From: Serratia ureilytica
Lineage (GTDB): Bacteria; Pseudomonadota; Gammaproteobacteria; Enterobacterales; Enterobacteriaceae
Assembly (NCBI RefSeq): GCF_013375155.1
Contig: NZ_JABXOF010000012.1
Span: 62,001-126,000, forward strand
Direction of reading: 5' to 3'
Length of the DNA: 64,000 nt
Positions 1 to 7,241 of this stretch are shown one piece after another. The notes beneath the pieces were generated by a model. The model ran no database searches, was not told the origin of the DNA, and saw only the letters and a list, made by a program, of their open reading frames with translations. Within the stretch, counting starts at the first letter, position 1; the number at the start of each line of letters is the position of its first letter. Both the position numbers and the translations under genes were made by a program.

Positions 1-475
1 GTTGTCCAGCTACTGGCAACCGGGTGAGTATGTGAGCATTAACTTACTTCCTGAGCTTGATCTGGCGGGCTTCCTTGATGAACAGCGCCTGCAGCACCCT
101 AACCAAAGCCTGAAAAACACCCTGGCGCTGCACTTGCCGAAGCGGCTGGTGGAATGCTTGCAGACCCTGGGACAACTGCCGGAGGCGACGCTGAAGCAGC
201 TGAATGCGCCGCAGCAGGCGGCACTGGTGGATCTGTTGCAGAACTGGCGCGTGCAGCCGAACGGCACCGAGGGTTATCGCACGGCGGAGGTGACGCTCGG
301 CGGCGTCGACACCAACGAACTTTCTTCCAAGACGATGGAAGCCCACAAGGCGCCGGGGCTCTATTTTATCGGCGAAGTGGTGGACGTGACCGGGTGGCTG
401 GGCGGTTACAACTTCCAGTGGGCCTGGAGCTCGGCCTGGGCCTGCGCCCAGGCGCTGGCGGCGCAGGGGCGTTAA
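1..475 (+). CDS. YhiN/HI0933-like FAD-dependent flavoprotein, C-terminal part
   Basis: This is the last ~157 residues of a gene that begins before the window; the reading frame is open to the left edge. The tail carries the pattern typical of the HI0933/YhiN (BaiN-like) flavoproteins: a TAEVTLGGV stretch, then GLYFIGEVVDVTGWLGGYNFQ, where the Gly-rich turn closes the FAD site, and an AWSSAWACAQAL helix at the C-terminus. Family members are cytoplasmic FAD-binding, NAD(P)H-linked oxidoreductases. The physiological substrate is not clear in enterobacteria. It ends 30 bases before the stop of the convergent adenosine deaminase gene. The family is confident; the function is open. Confidence 0.85.
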   Translation, partial: LSSYWQPGEYVSINLLPELDLAGFLDEQRLQHPNQSLKNTLALHLPKRLVECLQTLGQLPEATLKQLNAPQQAALVDLLQNWRVQPNGTEGYRTAEVTLGGVDTNELSSKTMEAHKAPGLYFIGEVVDVTGWLGGYNFQWAWSSAWACAQALAAQGR

Positions 476-504
476 AACGCCGCTTGGCCTTGAAACGCGC
501 CGGG

Positions 505-1497
505 TCACATCGACCCGGCATTGAGCTGACTCATTAATTTAATTTTAGTATCGCCGTCGAGAAAACTCGCCTCCAGCGCCTGTCGGTTGCTGCGGTTAAA
601 ATCGTCATCCTGCCAGCCGAAGGCGTCATGCAACAGCTGGTACTCCTTGTTCAGCGTGGTATCGACGACGGTGCGCGCATCGGTATTCACGTTTAGCCGC
701 ACCCCCCACTTTTTGAGCCGATCTATCGGATGATCGTCGATGCTGTCGAACAAATTGCAGGTGAGATTGCAGCTGGGGCAGATCTCGAGCAGGACGCCGG
801 TGGCTACCAGGCGCTCGACGAGCGCAGGGTCCTCGATGCTTCTGACGCCGTGGCCGATGCGTGACACCTGCAGCCTATCTAGCGTTTCCCGCACGCTGTC
901 GGGGCCTTTCGCCTCACCGGCGTGGGCGATGACGTTGCCGCCGGCGGCACGCACGGCGCGAAAGGCCGCCACATGGTGGGTCAGCGGGTAACGTGCTTCA
1001 TCGGCGGCCAAATCCAGCGCCACCACGCCGCTTCCCTGATAATCGATAACCAGCTTCGCCGTTTGCAGGCTGGCGGCCGCGTCGAAATGCCGCAGCGTGC
1101 ATAGGATAAGCCCGGCGGCGATGCCGTAAGCCCGCGAGGCGTTATGCATGGCCGCCAGCACCGTCTCGACCACCGCTTCGCCGGTTAACCCCAGCCGGGT
1201 ATGCAGCAGCGGCGCGAAGCGCAGCTCGGCATAGATGACATTATCCGCCGCCAACTGCGCGAATAAGTCCTCGACGGCCAGCGCTATCGCCTGGCTTGTC
1301 TGCAATAGATCTATTTGCGGCGCTATCTTGCTTAGAAAGTCCCCCAGATCGGCGCATCGTTTCGCCGCGACAAATTGCCGATTAAATGCCGTTCTGGTTA
1401 TTTGCGGGTCGACCTTTTTTAAATAGTGGTAGCTTAAACAGGTATCCAAATGGACGTGTAATTCCACTTTCTTCAATTTTCTTGGATCGAATTTCAT
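505..1497 (-). CDS. Adenosine deaminase-family protein
   Basis: About 330-residue metal-dependent deaminase of the ADA/AMP deaminase superfamily, expected to convert adenosine (or a related purine nucleoside) to inosine in the cytoplasm. Visible ligands are the HxH of ELHVHLD (residues 12–18), HAGE near residue 192, GHGVR, and the Asp of NTDA near the C-terminus. The classical eukaryotic/E. coli enzyme has two Asp in a row at this last motif; here it is D-A-R, a variant also known from other bacterial ADA-family members, so the substrate is not certain. An ATG at 1497 is taken as start; a GTG at 1506 directly abuts the upstream stop codon and is an alternative. It lies directly downstream of the nucleoside hydrolase gene with essentially no gap, so the two are very probably one transcript for purine nucleoside salvage. 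Confidence 0.88.
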   Translation of the reverse strand: MKFDPRKLKKVELHVHLDTCLSYHYLKKVDPQITRTAFNRQFVAAKRCADLGDFLSKIAPQIDLLQTSQAIALAVEDLFAQLAADNVIYAELRFAPLLHTRLGLTGEAVVETVLAAMHNASRAYGIAAGLILCTLRHFDAAASLQTAKLVIDYQGSGVVALDLAADEARYPLTHHVAAFRAVRAAGGNVIAHAGEAKGPDSVRETLDRLQVSRIGHGVRSIEDPALVERLVATGVLLEICPSCNLTCNLFDSIDDHPIDRLKKWGVRLNVNTDARTVVDTTLNKEYQLLHDAFGWQDDDFNRSNRQALEASFLDGDTKIKLMSQLNAGSM

Positions 1498-1506
1498 GCG
1501 GGTCAC

Positions 1507-2448
1507 TTATTTCATTAACGGCTGAGATAACAACGAGAACAGTTTTTCTTTAAACAGGCCGGGCTTAATGCGGGTAATCACGCGCGCATTGGCCGGTTCG
1601 CCGGTAAGCTGAGTGGAATCGATGACGTAATGGCCGTAAGACCTCTCACTTTTATATTCTACCCATGAATACGCTTCCAGACTGGTCTCGACGATATCCG
1701 GATAGAGCGCCACCGCCATGGTGGTCGGATCGGGCAAATCAAACCCTTTGCGTTCGGTGCGCCGTGCGTTGAACGCCATCAGCGCGCGATTGCAGCGCAC
1801 GGCAAAGCGTCCCAGTTCGCCGAGGTTATTCAATCGTTCTATATCGCGTTCGTCGATAAACGCTTCCCCCATGCCGATCTCCCAGCCGACGAGAGTGAGC
1901 GGCAGCCCGGCAGTGAGCACCAGATGCGCAGCCTCGGCGTCGGCGTAAAAATTAAATTCGGCCAGCGGGGTGATATTGCCGGGCGTCAGTCCGGAACCGC
2001 CCATGACATACACGCGCTTCACTTTTTCGGCCAGCGCGGGCGCTTTCAGCACCGCCATCGCGAGATTGGTCAGCGGCCCCAGGGTGACGATTTCCAGCTC
2101 GCCCTTGAGCCGTGCGGCGCAGTCGATGATGGCGTCCACGGCATGAACGGGTTCTACGGCCAAGCGTGGGGTCGGCAAGGCCATGTCGCCCATGCCGTCT
2201 TCACCGTGAATATGGTGCGAGTGATAGCGCGTGCGAAACAGTGGTTTCGCCATGCCGGCGTAAACCGGAGGAGCATAGGTTCCCGCTTTTTCCACGCAAA
2301 TGAGCGCATTTTTGACGCAGTGTTCTAGCGGGCAGTTTCCGGCGACCGCGGTGATCGCTTCCACTTTCACGCCAGGTTCGCGCAACGCCATCAGCAGCGC
2401 AACGGCATCGTCGGAAGCGGTATCGGTGTCTATCAGAATGTGTCGCAT
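1507..2448 (-). CDS. Inosine-uridine preferring nucleoside hydrolase (RihB-like)
   Basis: Hydrolyses ribonucleosides to base plus ribose in the cytoplasm. The N-terminus shows the family's Ca2+-binding signature DTDTASDDAVAL (residues 7–18), and PLTNLA and VMGG segments follow in the expected order. The length of 313 residues is normal for the IunH/RihA/RihB family. The ATG at 2448 is preceded by a strong GAGGAG ribosome binding site. It is the first gene of a two-gene unit with the adenosine deaminase. A YeiL-like regulator lies divergently upstream, as yeiL lies beside rihB (yeiK) in E. coli, which supports a RihB-type role. Whether it prefers purine or pyrimidine nucleosides cannot be read from the sequence. 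Confidence 0.9.
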   Translation of the reverse strand: MRHILIDTDTASDDAVALLMALREPGVKVEAITAVAGNCPLEHCVKNALICVEKAGTYAPPVYAGMAKPLFRTRYHSHHIHGEDGMGDMALPTPRLAVEPVHAVDAIIDCAARLKGELEIVTLGPLTNLAMAVLKAPALAEKVKRVYVMGGSGLTPGNITPLAEFNFYADAEAAHLVLTAGLPLTLVGWEIGMGEAFIDERDIERLNNLGELGRFAVRCNRALMAFNARRTERKGFDLPDPTTMAVALYPDIVETSLEAYSWVEYKSERSYGHYVIDSTQLTGEPANARVITRIKPGLFKEKLFSLLSQPLMK

Positions 2449-2499
2449 GGCAATCTCCTCGTAGGGGGTACGGAGAAAATACCCAGGCGGCCCAAGGCA

Positions 2500-2521
2500 A
2501 AAAAGGTCAGATGTCCTTTTT
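2500..2521. promoter_or_regulatory. 22-bp near-perfect dyad, candidate operator of the YeiL-like regulator
   Basis: Arms AAAAAGGTCA and TGTCCTTTTT surround a 2-bp centre, with a single mismatch between the arms. The site lies in the 158-bp divergent interval, about 50 bp upstream of the nucleoside hydrolase ATG and 85 bp upstream of the Crp/Fnr-family gene. The form (two A-tract half-sites with a short centre) is what dimeric Crp/Fnr proteins bind. Its assignment to this regulator is an inference from position. Confidence 0.55.
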
Positions 2522-2606
2522 CGTTCTGAAGCGCGTCGGCTATGCTGAACGCAGTCGAAAGCGAGGAGGCAAGACGTTTAAGGATGAACCTTGGGAGTGA
2601 ATCGCC

Positions 2607-3290
2607 TTGAAAACGGTCGGTGACAGCAAGCTAAAAGAAGCGTTCATTGAGGTTCACGATCTGCAAACGGCGCTTTCGCCCACGCTGCTCGCCGCACTGC
2701 GCCTGGTGAGCGTCGAAGCCGGCGAATACCTGGTGACGCAAAGCGATCGTTTGACCCACCTGTTTTTTCTCGTGCAGGGAAAATTGCAGGTTGAGAATTT
2801 TGATGTGAATGGCGCGCACATTGTCTTTTCCTTCGAAACGGATTTCTCGGTAATTGGCGATCTGGAGCTGTTCTCCCAGGCGCAGCGCACGCTGTTCAGC
2901 ACCGTGCAGGCGGTGACCGACGCGCTGCTCCTCGCGGCACCGATAGAGGTCATCAACAATCACGCCCTGAGCGACCCGGCGTTTCTCACCTTTATCTGCC
3001 GGCAATTGAGCAATAAGCTGCTGAATTCCTCCTTGCTGCATGCGAACGGCGTTTTGACGGCGGAATATAAACTGCGAAAATTTTTATTGTTCAAGATAAA
3101 GAGCGAAGGGGAATTGATTGAGCTGGAAAACCGGGAGGCGCTGGCGGCGAGATTGGGCATCTCCGTCAGACAGCTGAGCCGCGCGTTGGCGCAGCTCGCG
3201 GCGGAAGGCATCATTCAGTTTAAAAACAAATCACTGCGGGTGACGGATCGCCAACGGCTGTCTGCTATCGAAGGTAACCAAAGCGGTTAA
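2607..3290 (+). CDS. yeiL: Crp/Fnr-family transcriptional regulator, YeiL-like
   Basis: 227-residue regulator with an N-terminal cyclic-nucleotide-binding-like beta roll (about residues 15–120; LFFLVQGKLQVENF, then FSVIGDLELF) and a C-terminal winged helix whose recognition segment reads ARLGISVRQLSRALAQL (about 180–200). The gene tail RQRLSAIE resembles the end of E. coli YeiL, and the location beside a nucleoside hydrolase gene repeats the yeiK–yeiL arrangement. The start is a TTG at 2607, supported by GGGAG eight bases upstream; no ATG is in frame nearby. It probably controls the divergent nucleoside hydrolase/deaminase pair, perhaps also itself, through the dyad at 2500–2521. The Cys cluster of oxygen-sensing FNR is not seen at the N-terminus. 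Confidence 0.75.
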   Translation: MKTVGDSKLKEAFIEVHDLQTALSPTLLAALRLVSVEAGEYLVTQSDRLTHLFFLVQGKLQVENFDVNGAHIVFSFETDFSVIGDLELFSQAQRTLFSTVQAVTDALLLAAPIEVINNHALSDPAFLTFICRQLSNKLLNSSLLHANGVLTAEYKLRKFLLFKIKSEGELIELENREALAARLGISVRQLSRALAQLAAEGIIQFKNKSLRVTDRQRLSAIEGNQSG

Positions 3291-3706
3291 TCGAGCGCCG
3301 GCCCTTTCAATTCCACGCGATTGCCGTCCGGATCGCTGAAATAGATGGACGGCCCGTCGCCTTCCGCGCCGTAGCGCGATTCGGCGGGATCCGCGTCGAT
3401 CCCCTGCGATCGCAGGTAGGTCAGCAACGCGTCTTCGTTGAACGGATCGATGCGCAGACAAAAGTGATCGACGTTCTGCTGTCTGGCATCGGGCGGCATG
3501 CCGCCTTTTCTTCCTAGCATGCCGTTGACGTCCACCAGATCGATCATGGAGGCGCCGGCGCGCAGGTGCACCAGCCCCAAATCCGGCCGCTGTTTGGCGA
3601 TATCACAACCGATGACCTGGGTATAAAAACGCAGGCTGTTCTGCATATCGCGCACGCGCAGAACCACATGATCCAACTGTTGCAGGTTGAAAGGGCGCAC
3701 GGTCAT
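3287..3706 (-). CDS. VOC-superfamily protein (glyoxalase/dioxygenase fold)
   Basis: 139-residue protein with the paired beta-alpha-beta-beta-beta modules of the vicinal oxygen chelate fold. LDHVVLRVRDMQNSLRFYTQVIG opens the first module, VDHFCLRI the second, and IYFSDPDGNRVEL closes it with the usual metal-ligand Glu. Members include glyoxalase I, fosfomycin-resistance proteins and ring-cleaving dioxygenases; this one cannot be assigned a substrate. A GAGGAG motif touches the ATG at 3706, so the GTG two codons on (3700) may be the true start, with better spacing. Its stop codon shares the palindromic TTAA at 3287–3290 with the stop of the convergent yeiL-like gene. Confidence 0.8.
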   Translation of the reverse strand: MTVRPFNLQQLDHVVLRVRDMQNSLRFYTQVIGCDIAKQRPDLGLVHLRAGASMIDLVDVNGMLGRKGGMPPDARQQNVDHFCLRIDPFNEDALLTYLRSQGIDADPAESRYGAEGDGPSIYFSDPDGNRVELKGPALD

Positions 3707-3802
3707 CTCCTCAAATGAACATCTCCTTTACAGCATAAGCGGCGATGGCGGATTTATCCTGTTTCGCGGCGTTGCCGCTTCGCGCGGCCAAACCAAAAAA
3801 AA

Positions 3803-3830
3803 ACGGCCGATGGGTGTAGCCATCGGCCGT
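3803..3830 (-). terminator. Rho-independent terminator of the SRPBCC/SDR/AKR operon
   Basis: A perfect 11-bp stem (ACGGCCGATGG at 3803–3813 pairing with 3820–3830) with a 6-base loop. On the minus strand it is followed by a U-run (A-run at 3795–3803). It sits about 20 bases after the stop of the SRPBCC gene. Confidence 0.85.
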
Positions 3831-3850
3831 GGGGCTTGAGTGTTCAAGCG

Positions 3851-4267
3851 TTAACGAGGGAAGTTACCGCTCAGCGCATCCAGGCCGCCCTGGTAGATGC
3901 CGCTGAACAGGGCGATGGCCTCGTCGTCACTGATGTTGACCGGCGTGAAGCTGCCCGACCATTCCACGCGCGCCACGTTGGCGTCGTCGGTGGCGTGCAC
4001 TGACAGGGTGGACAGGTAATTCACCACCGGGAACGGCGCCTGCATGATGGAGTAGCTGTAGCTGCGTTGACGGTTATCGAACGCTTCCAGCCGCTCGATG
4101 ACGGTGCCGCCGTCGGCGGTGGTCAAAGTGCGCACGCGGCCGCCTTGCGAAATGACGCTTTTCGGAATGAACGGCAGCCAGTCAGGCAGGGCATCGAAGC
4201 CGCCGATCAGTTGCCATACGGTGTCGGCGGATGCCGGGATGTCCATTGAGACGGATGTAGTAGCCAT
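3851..4267 (-). CDS. SRPBCC-family (MxaD/polyketide cyclase-like) protein
   Basis: 138-residue START-like helix-grip protein. The N-terminus VSMDIPASADTVWQLIGGFDALPDWLPFI and the downstream YSYSIMQAPFPVVNYLSTL are typical of MxaD/BFIT-like SRPBCC members, which bind hydrophobic small molecules in a deep cavity. No catalytic residues can be named. It is the last gene of an operon with an SDR dehydrogenase and an aldo/keto reductase, 38 bases after the SDR stop, and is followed by a clear terminator. The context suggests a role in handling or detoxifying a carbonyl compound, but the ligand is unknown. Confidence 0.8.
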   Translation of the reverse strand: MATTSVSMDIPASADTVWQLIGGFDALPDWLPFIPKSVISQGGRVRTLTTADGGTVIERLEAFDNRQRSYSYSIMQAPFPVVNYLSTLSVHATDDANVARVEWSGSFTPVNISDDEAIALFSGIYQGGLDALSGNFPR

Positions 4268-4305
4268 TTTCTTTCTCTCTCTTAATATCGGTTTCGGGTA
4301 CAGGG

Positions 4306-5106
4306 TTACATTGCCAGCGTATCTACGACGCCGCCGTCGACGCGCAGCGCCGCGCCGGTGGTGGCCGAAGACAGCGGAGACGCGAGGTAAACGGCCAGGT
4401 TGGCCACTTCATCGACGTCCGCCGCGCGCTGAATGATGGAGCTTGGGCGTTCGGTTTTAACGAACTCGTCGGCCTGATCGCGGGCGCTGCGACCGGATTT
4501 GGCCGCCGCATCCGCCAGCATGTCTTGCAGGCCTTCGGTAAAGGTCGGCCCCGGCAGGATGGCGTTGACCGTCACGCCGGTGCCGGCGAGGCGTTTCGCC
4601 AGGCCGTGGGACACCGCCAGGTTGGCGCTTTTGGTGACGCCGTAGTTGATCATGTCCGCCGGGATGGCGACGCCGGATTCGGACGACACGAAAATAATGC
4701 GTCCCCAACCCTGCTCGGTCATGCTCTGCGCATAGTGGCGCGCCAGCCGCACGCCTGAGAGGACGTTGACGTTATAGAAGTGCATCCACTCGCTGTCGGG
4801 CACGGTAAAGAAGTCGTTATCGTTGAAAATGCCCAGGTTGTTGATCAGCACGTCGGCTCTCGGTTCCGCGGCGAACAGGGTTGCAGCCCCGTGTTCCGTC
4901 CCGAGATCGGCGACCACGCCGCGCACCTGCGCGCCGGGCACGTTGGCGCTGATGTCGGCGATGGCGTTATCGACCCCGGCTTTCTGACGGCCGACGATCA
5001 CCACGGTGGCGCCCGTTTTGGCGAGCCCGCGCGCGATGCCGAGGCCGATGCCGGAGGTGGAGCCGCTGACGACGGCGACTTTGCCTGAAAGATCCAGTTT
5101 CATCAT
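4306..5106 (-). CDS. SDR-family NAD(P)-dependent oxidoreductase
   Basis: About 266-residue classical short-chain dehydrogenase. The Rossmann motif GSTSGIGLGIA lies near residues 15–25, NNLG marks the central strand (the usual NNAG), and the catalytic Ser and YxxxK are in VSSESGVAIPADMINYGVTKSA. The C-terminus ends with the family's RVDGG. The reading frame is open further upstream to 5151, but the conserved fold begins at KLDLSGKVAVVSG, so the start is placed at one of the adjacent ATGs at 5106/5103, with a GATGAG motif upstream. It is the middle gene of the AKR–SDR–SRPBCC operon. Oxidises or reduces an unidentified alcohol/ketone in the cytoplasm. Confidence 0.88.
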   Translation of the reverse strand: MMKLDLSGKVAVVSGSTSGIGLGIARGLAKTGATVVIVGRQKAGVDNAIADISANVPGAQVRGVVADLGTEHGAATLFAAEPRADVLINNLGIFNDNDFFTVPDSEWMHFYNVNVLSGVRLARHYAQSMTEQGWGRIIFVSSESGVAIPADMINYGVTKSANLAVSHGLAKRLAGTGVTVNAILPGPTFTEGLQDMLADAAAKSGRSARDQADEFVKTERPSSIIQRAADVDEVANLAVYLASPLSSATTGAALRVDGGVVDTLAM

Positions 5107-5156
5107 GTATCTCATCGAGTTAATGGGGTGAATGGGGCCATGCGGCCCCATAAAAC

Positions 5157-6167
5157 TTAACGAATCGGCAGCGGCGCGTTGTCGGCCACCAGTTTCTGAC
5201 GGCGCATTTCGGCCCAGAATTCAGCCGGGATAACGGCGTCCAGCGCAGCCAGATCTTCGGCCATGCGGCCAGGGCGGCTCGAACCGGGGATCACGGCGGC
5301 GACCGCCGGGTTAGCCAGCGAGAACTGCAGCGCGGCGGCTTTGACGTCGACCTGGAAGCGAGCGGCGATCGCTTTGATTTGCGCCACTTTCGCCAGCACC
5401 GCCGGGGATGCTTTCTGGTATTCGTAGTGCTCGCCACCGGCCAGCACGCCGGAGTTGTAAGGGCCGCCGACGACGATGTCGACGTTGCTCGCCAGGGCTT
5501 CCGGCATCAAACGTTGCAGCGCGCGTTCATGATCCAGCAGGCTGTAACGGCCGGCCAGCAGGAAGGCGTCCGGCTGCGTTTCGCTCAGGCCCAGCGCCAG
5601 TTCGCAAGGCTCGACGCGGTTGACGCCGAGGCCCCAGGCCTTGATCACCCCTTCTTCACGCAGACGGGTCAGCGCGCGGAAAGCGCCGGTGCGGGCGATG
5701 TTGAACTGTTCAATCCAGTTGTCGCCGTAGAAATCCTGGGCCGGATCGTGGATCCAGACGATATCCAGGCGGTCGGTTTTCAGGCGCTTCAGGCTGTCTT
5801 CGATGGAACGCAGCGTGGCGTCGGCGGAGTAGTCGTTGACTATTTTGTTCTTCAAGCCGTGTTCGAACAAACCGCCTTTCTCGCCCAGATCGCGGGCGGA
5901 AGTGTCTTCTTCTTCGTCCAGCATGATGCGGCCCACTTTGGTGCTCAGCACATACTCATCGCGTGGGTAGTGCGACAGCACTTCACCCATGCGGATTTCC
6001 GACAGGCCGGAACCGTAGAGCGGCGCGGTGTCGAAGTAGCGGATGCCCAGATCCCAGGCGCCGCTGACGGTGGCTTGCACGTCGTCTTGCGGGATGTTGC
6101 GGAACATATTGCCGAGCGGTGCGCCGCCCAAACCGATCTTGCCGGGTAAAATATTTCTGATGCTCAT
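5157..6167 (-). CDS. Aldo/keto reductase
   Basis: 336-residue NADPH-dependent TIM-barrel oxidoreductase. The catalytic Asp and Tyr are in GIRYFDTAPLYGSG, the Lys in VLSTKVGR, and the His in LDIVWIHDP; the phosphate-binding IPGSSRPGRM loop lies near the C-terminus. The sequence resembles the D-threo-aldose 1-dehydrogenase/pyridoxal 4-dehydrogenase branch of the AKRs, but the substrate is unproven. The ATG at 6167 has a GAGG motif seven bases upstream. It is the first gene of the operon with SDR and SRPBCC and faces a divergent LysR gene that likely controls it. Confidence 0.88.
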   Translation of the reverse strand: MSIRNILPGKIGLGGAPLGNMFRNIPQDDVQATVSGAWDLGIRYFDTAPLYGSGLSEIRMGEVLSHYPRDEYVLSTKVGRIMLDEEEDTSARDLGEKGGLFEHGLKNKIVNDYSADATLRSIEDSLKRLKTDRLDIVWIHDPAQDFYGDNWIEQFNIARTGAFRALTRLREEGVIKAWGLGVNRVEPCELALGLSETQPDAFLLAGRYSLLDHERALQRLMPEALASNVDIVVGGPYNSGVLAGGEHYEYQKASPAVLAKVAQIKAIAARFQVDVKAAALQFSLANPAVAAVIPGSSRPGRMAEDLAALDAVIPAEFWAEMRRQKLVADNAPLPIR

Positions 6168-6260
6168 GTCAGGTCCTCAATACGTTATCTTTTCAGGGAA
6201 ATTGGGGGGCGCACAGTGCGTCTGCCCCGTCACGAGGCTAAAGATAGCGTGGCAAGTTGT

Positions 6261-6294
6261 GACTTGATAGGACATAATTTGTCTAAGTTAAGTC
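6261..6294. promoter_or_regulatory. Imperfect dyad, candidate LysR-type operator
   Basis: GACTT at 6261–6265 mirrors AAGTC at 6290–6294, and inside them GACA (6271–6274) mirrors TGTC (6280–6283). The element ends 14 bases before the LysR ATG in the 141-bp divergent interval, the classic position of an autoregulatory LysR activation/repression site. Seen in sequence; the function is inferred. Confidence 0.5.
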
Positions 6295-6308
6295 CTTTGA
6301 GGTCTCAC

Positions 6309-7208
6309 ATGATCGATTTACGTCAGTTGAAATACTTCGTCGCGGTGGCGGAAGAGGAGCACGTCGGCCGCGCTGCCGAACGGCTGCACATTTCCCAGTC
6401 GCCGCTGAGCCGGCAGATTTCCCAGCTTGAGGAACGTCTCGGATTGATGCTGTTTGAGCGCAATCAGCAGCGCATTCGCCTGACCGCTGACGGCCAGACG
6501 TTTCTGGCCGAAACCCGCGCGCTGTTGACGCACGCCAACCGGCTCGAATCGCTCGGACGCCGCCTGGGGCGGGGTGAAGACGGTGGGCTGTGCATCGGCT
6601 ATATCGAAAATGCGATGCACTCCGGCGTCTTGTCGAACGCCTTGCGGTCGCTGCGGGTGTCCCGGCCGGATGTGCACATCGTGCTTTACAGCCAGCCTTC
6701 TTCCATGCAGTTGGAAGGGCTGCGGCAGCGTAGCCTGGACGTGGCGCTGGTCAATACGGCGCCGGATCGCGACGATCAGGATTTGGACTATACGCAGGTG
6801 TTGGACGATCGCATGTTGCTGGCCCTGCCGCAGACGCATCCGCTGGCGGACAGGGAAACGCTGCAGCCGGCGGATCTCACCGATCAGGCCTGGATCTCGG
6901 TGATCCACAAAGAGGATGCCCATTCGCGCGACGATTTCGTGGCGGCCTGCGTGAAGGCCGGGTTCGATCCGGATATTCGGCTGGAAGCGGGCGAGCCGCT
7001 GACGGCGCTGGGGCTGGTCGCCGCCGGGTTGGGGATGACGCTGATCCAGCACAGCCTGCGGCATAACGCGCCGCAGGGCGTGGTGCTGCGCGAGCTGCCC
7101 TGGATGCAATACACCACGCAGCTGTGGGCAGTGTGGCACAAGGCCAACCTGCGCCCGCTGGTCACCCACTTTCGCGAAGTGATGTCGGCCGGGCCGGCCT
7201 GCCACTGA
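6309..7208 (+). CDS. LysR-family transcriptional regulator
   Basis: 299-residue LTTR. The N-terminal winged helix is complete: MIDLRQLKYFVAVAEEEHVGRAAERLHISQSPLSRQISQLEERLG, with the helix-turn-helix at about residues 18–37. A co-inducer-binding periplasmic-protein-like domain follows, with SLDVALVNT and DRMLLALPQTHPLA segments. The start at 6309 is preferred over the longer open frame because the conserved domain begins there and GAGG lies just upstream. It is divergent from the aldo/keto reductase operon and is its probable regulator; the inducer is unknown. Confidence 0.9.
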   Translation: MIDLRQLKYFVAVAEEEHVGRAAERLHISQSPLSRQISQLEERLGLMLFERNQQRIRLTADGQTFLAETRALLTHANRLESLGRRLGRGEDGGLCIGYIENAMHSGVLSNALRSLRVSRPDVHIVLYSQPSSMQLEGLRQRSLDVALVNTAPDRDDQDLDYTQVLDDRMLLALPQTHPLADRETLQPADLTDQAWISVIHKEDAHSRDDFVAACVKAGFDPDIRLEAGEPLTALGLVAAGLGMTLIQHSLRHNAPQGVVLRELPWMQYTTQLWAVWHKANLRPLVTHFREVMSAGPACH

Positions 7209-7241
7209 TCGCGCGGCGGCGTCCGGCCCGGATGGCGCCCA

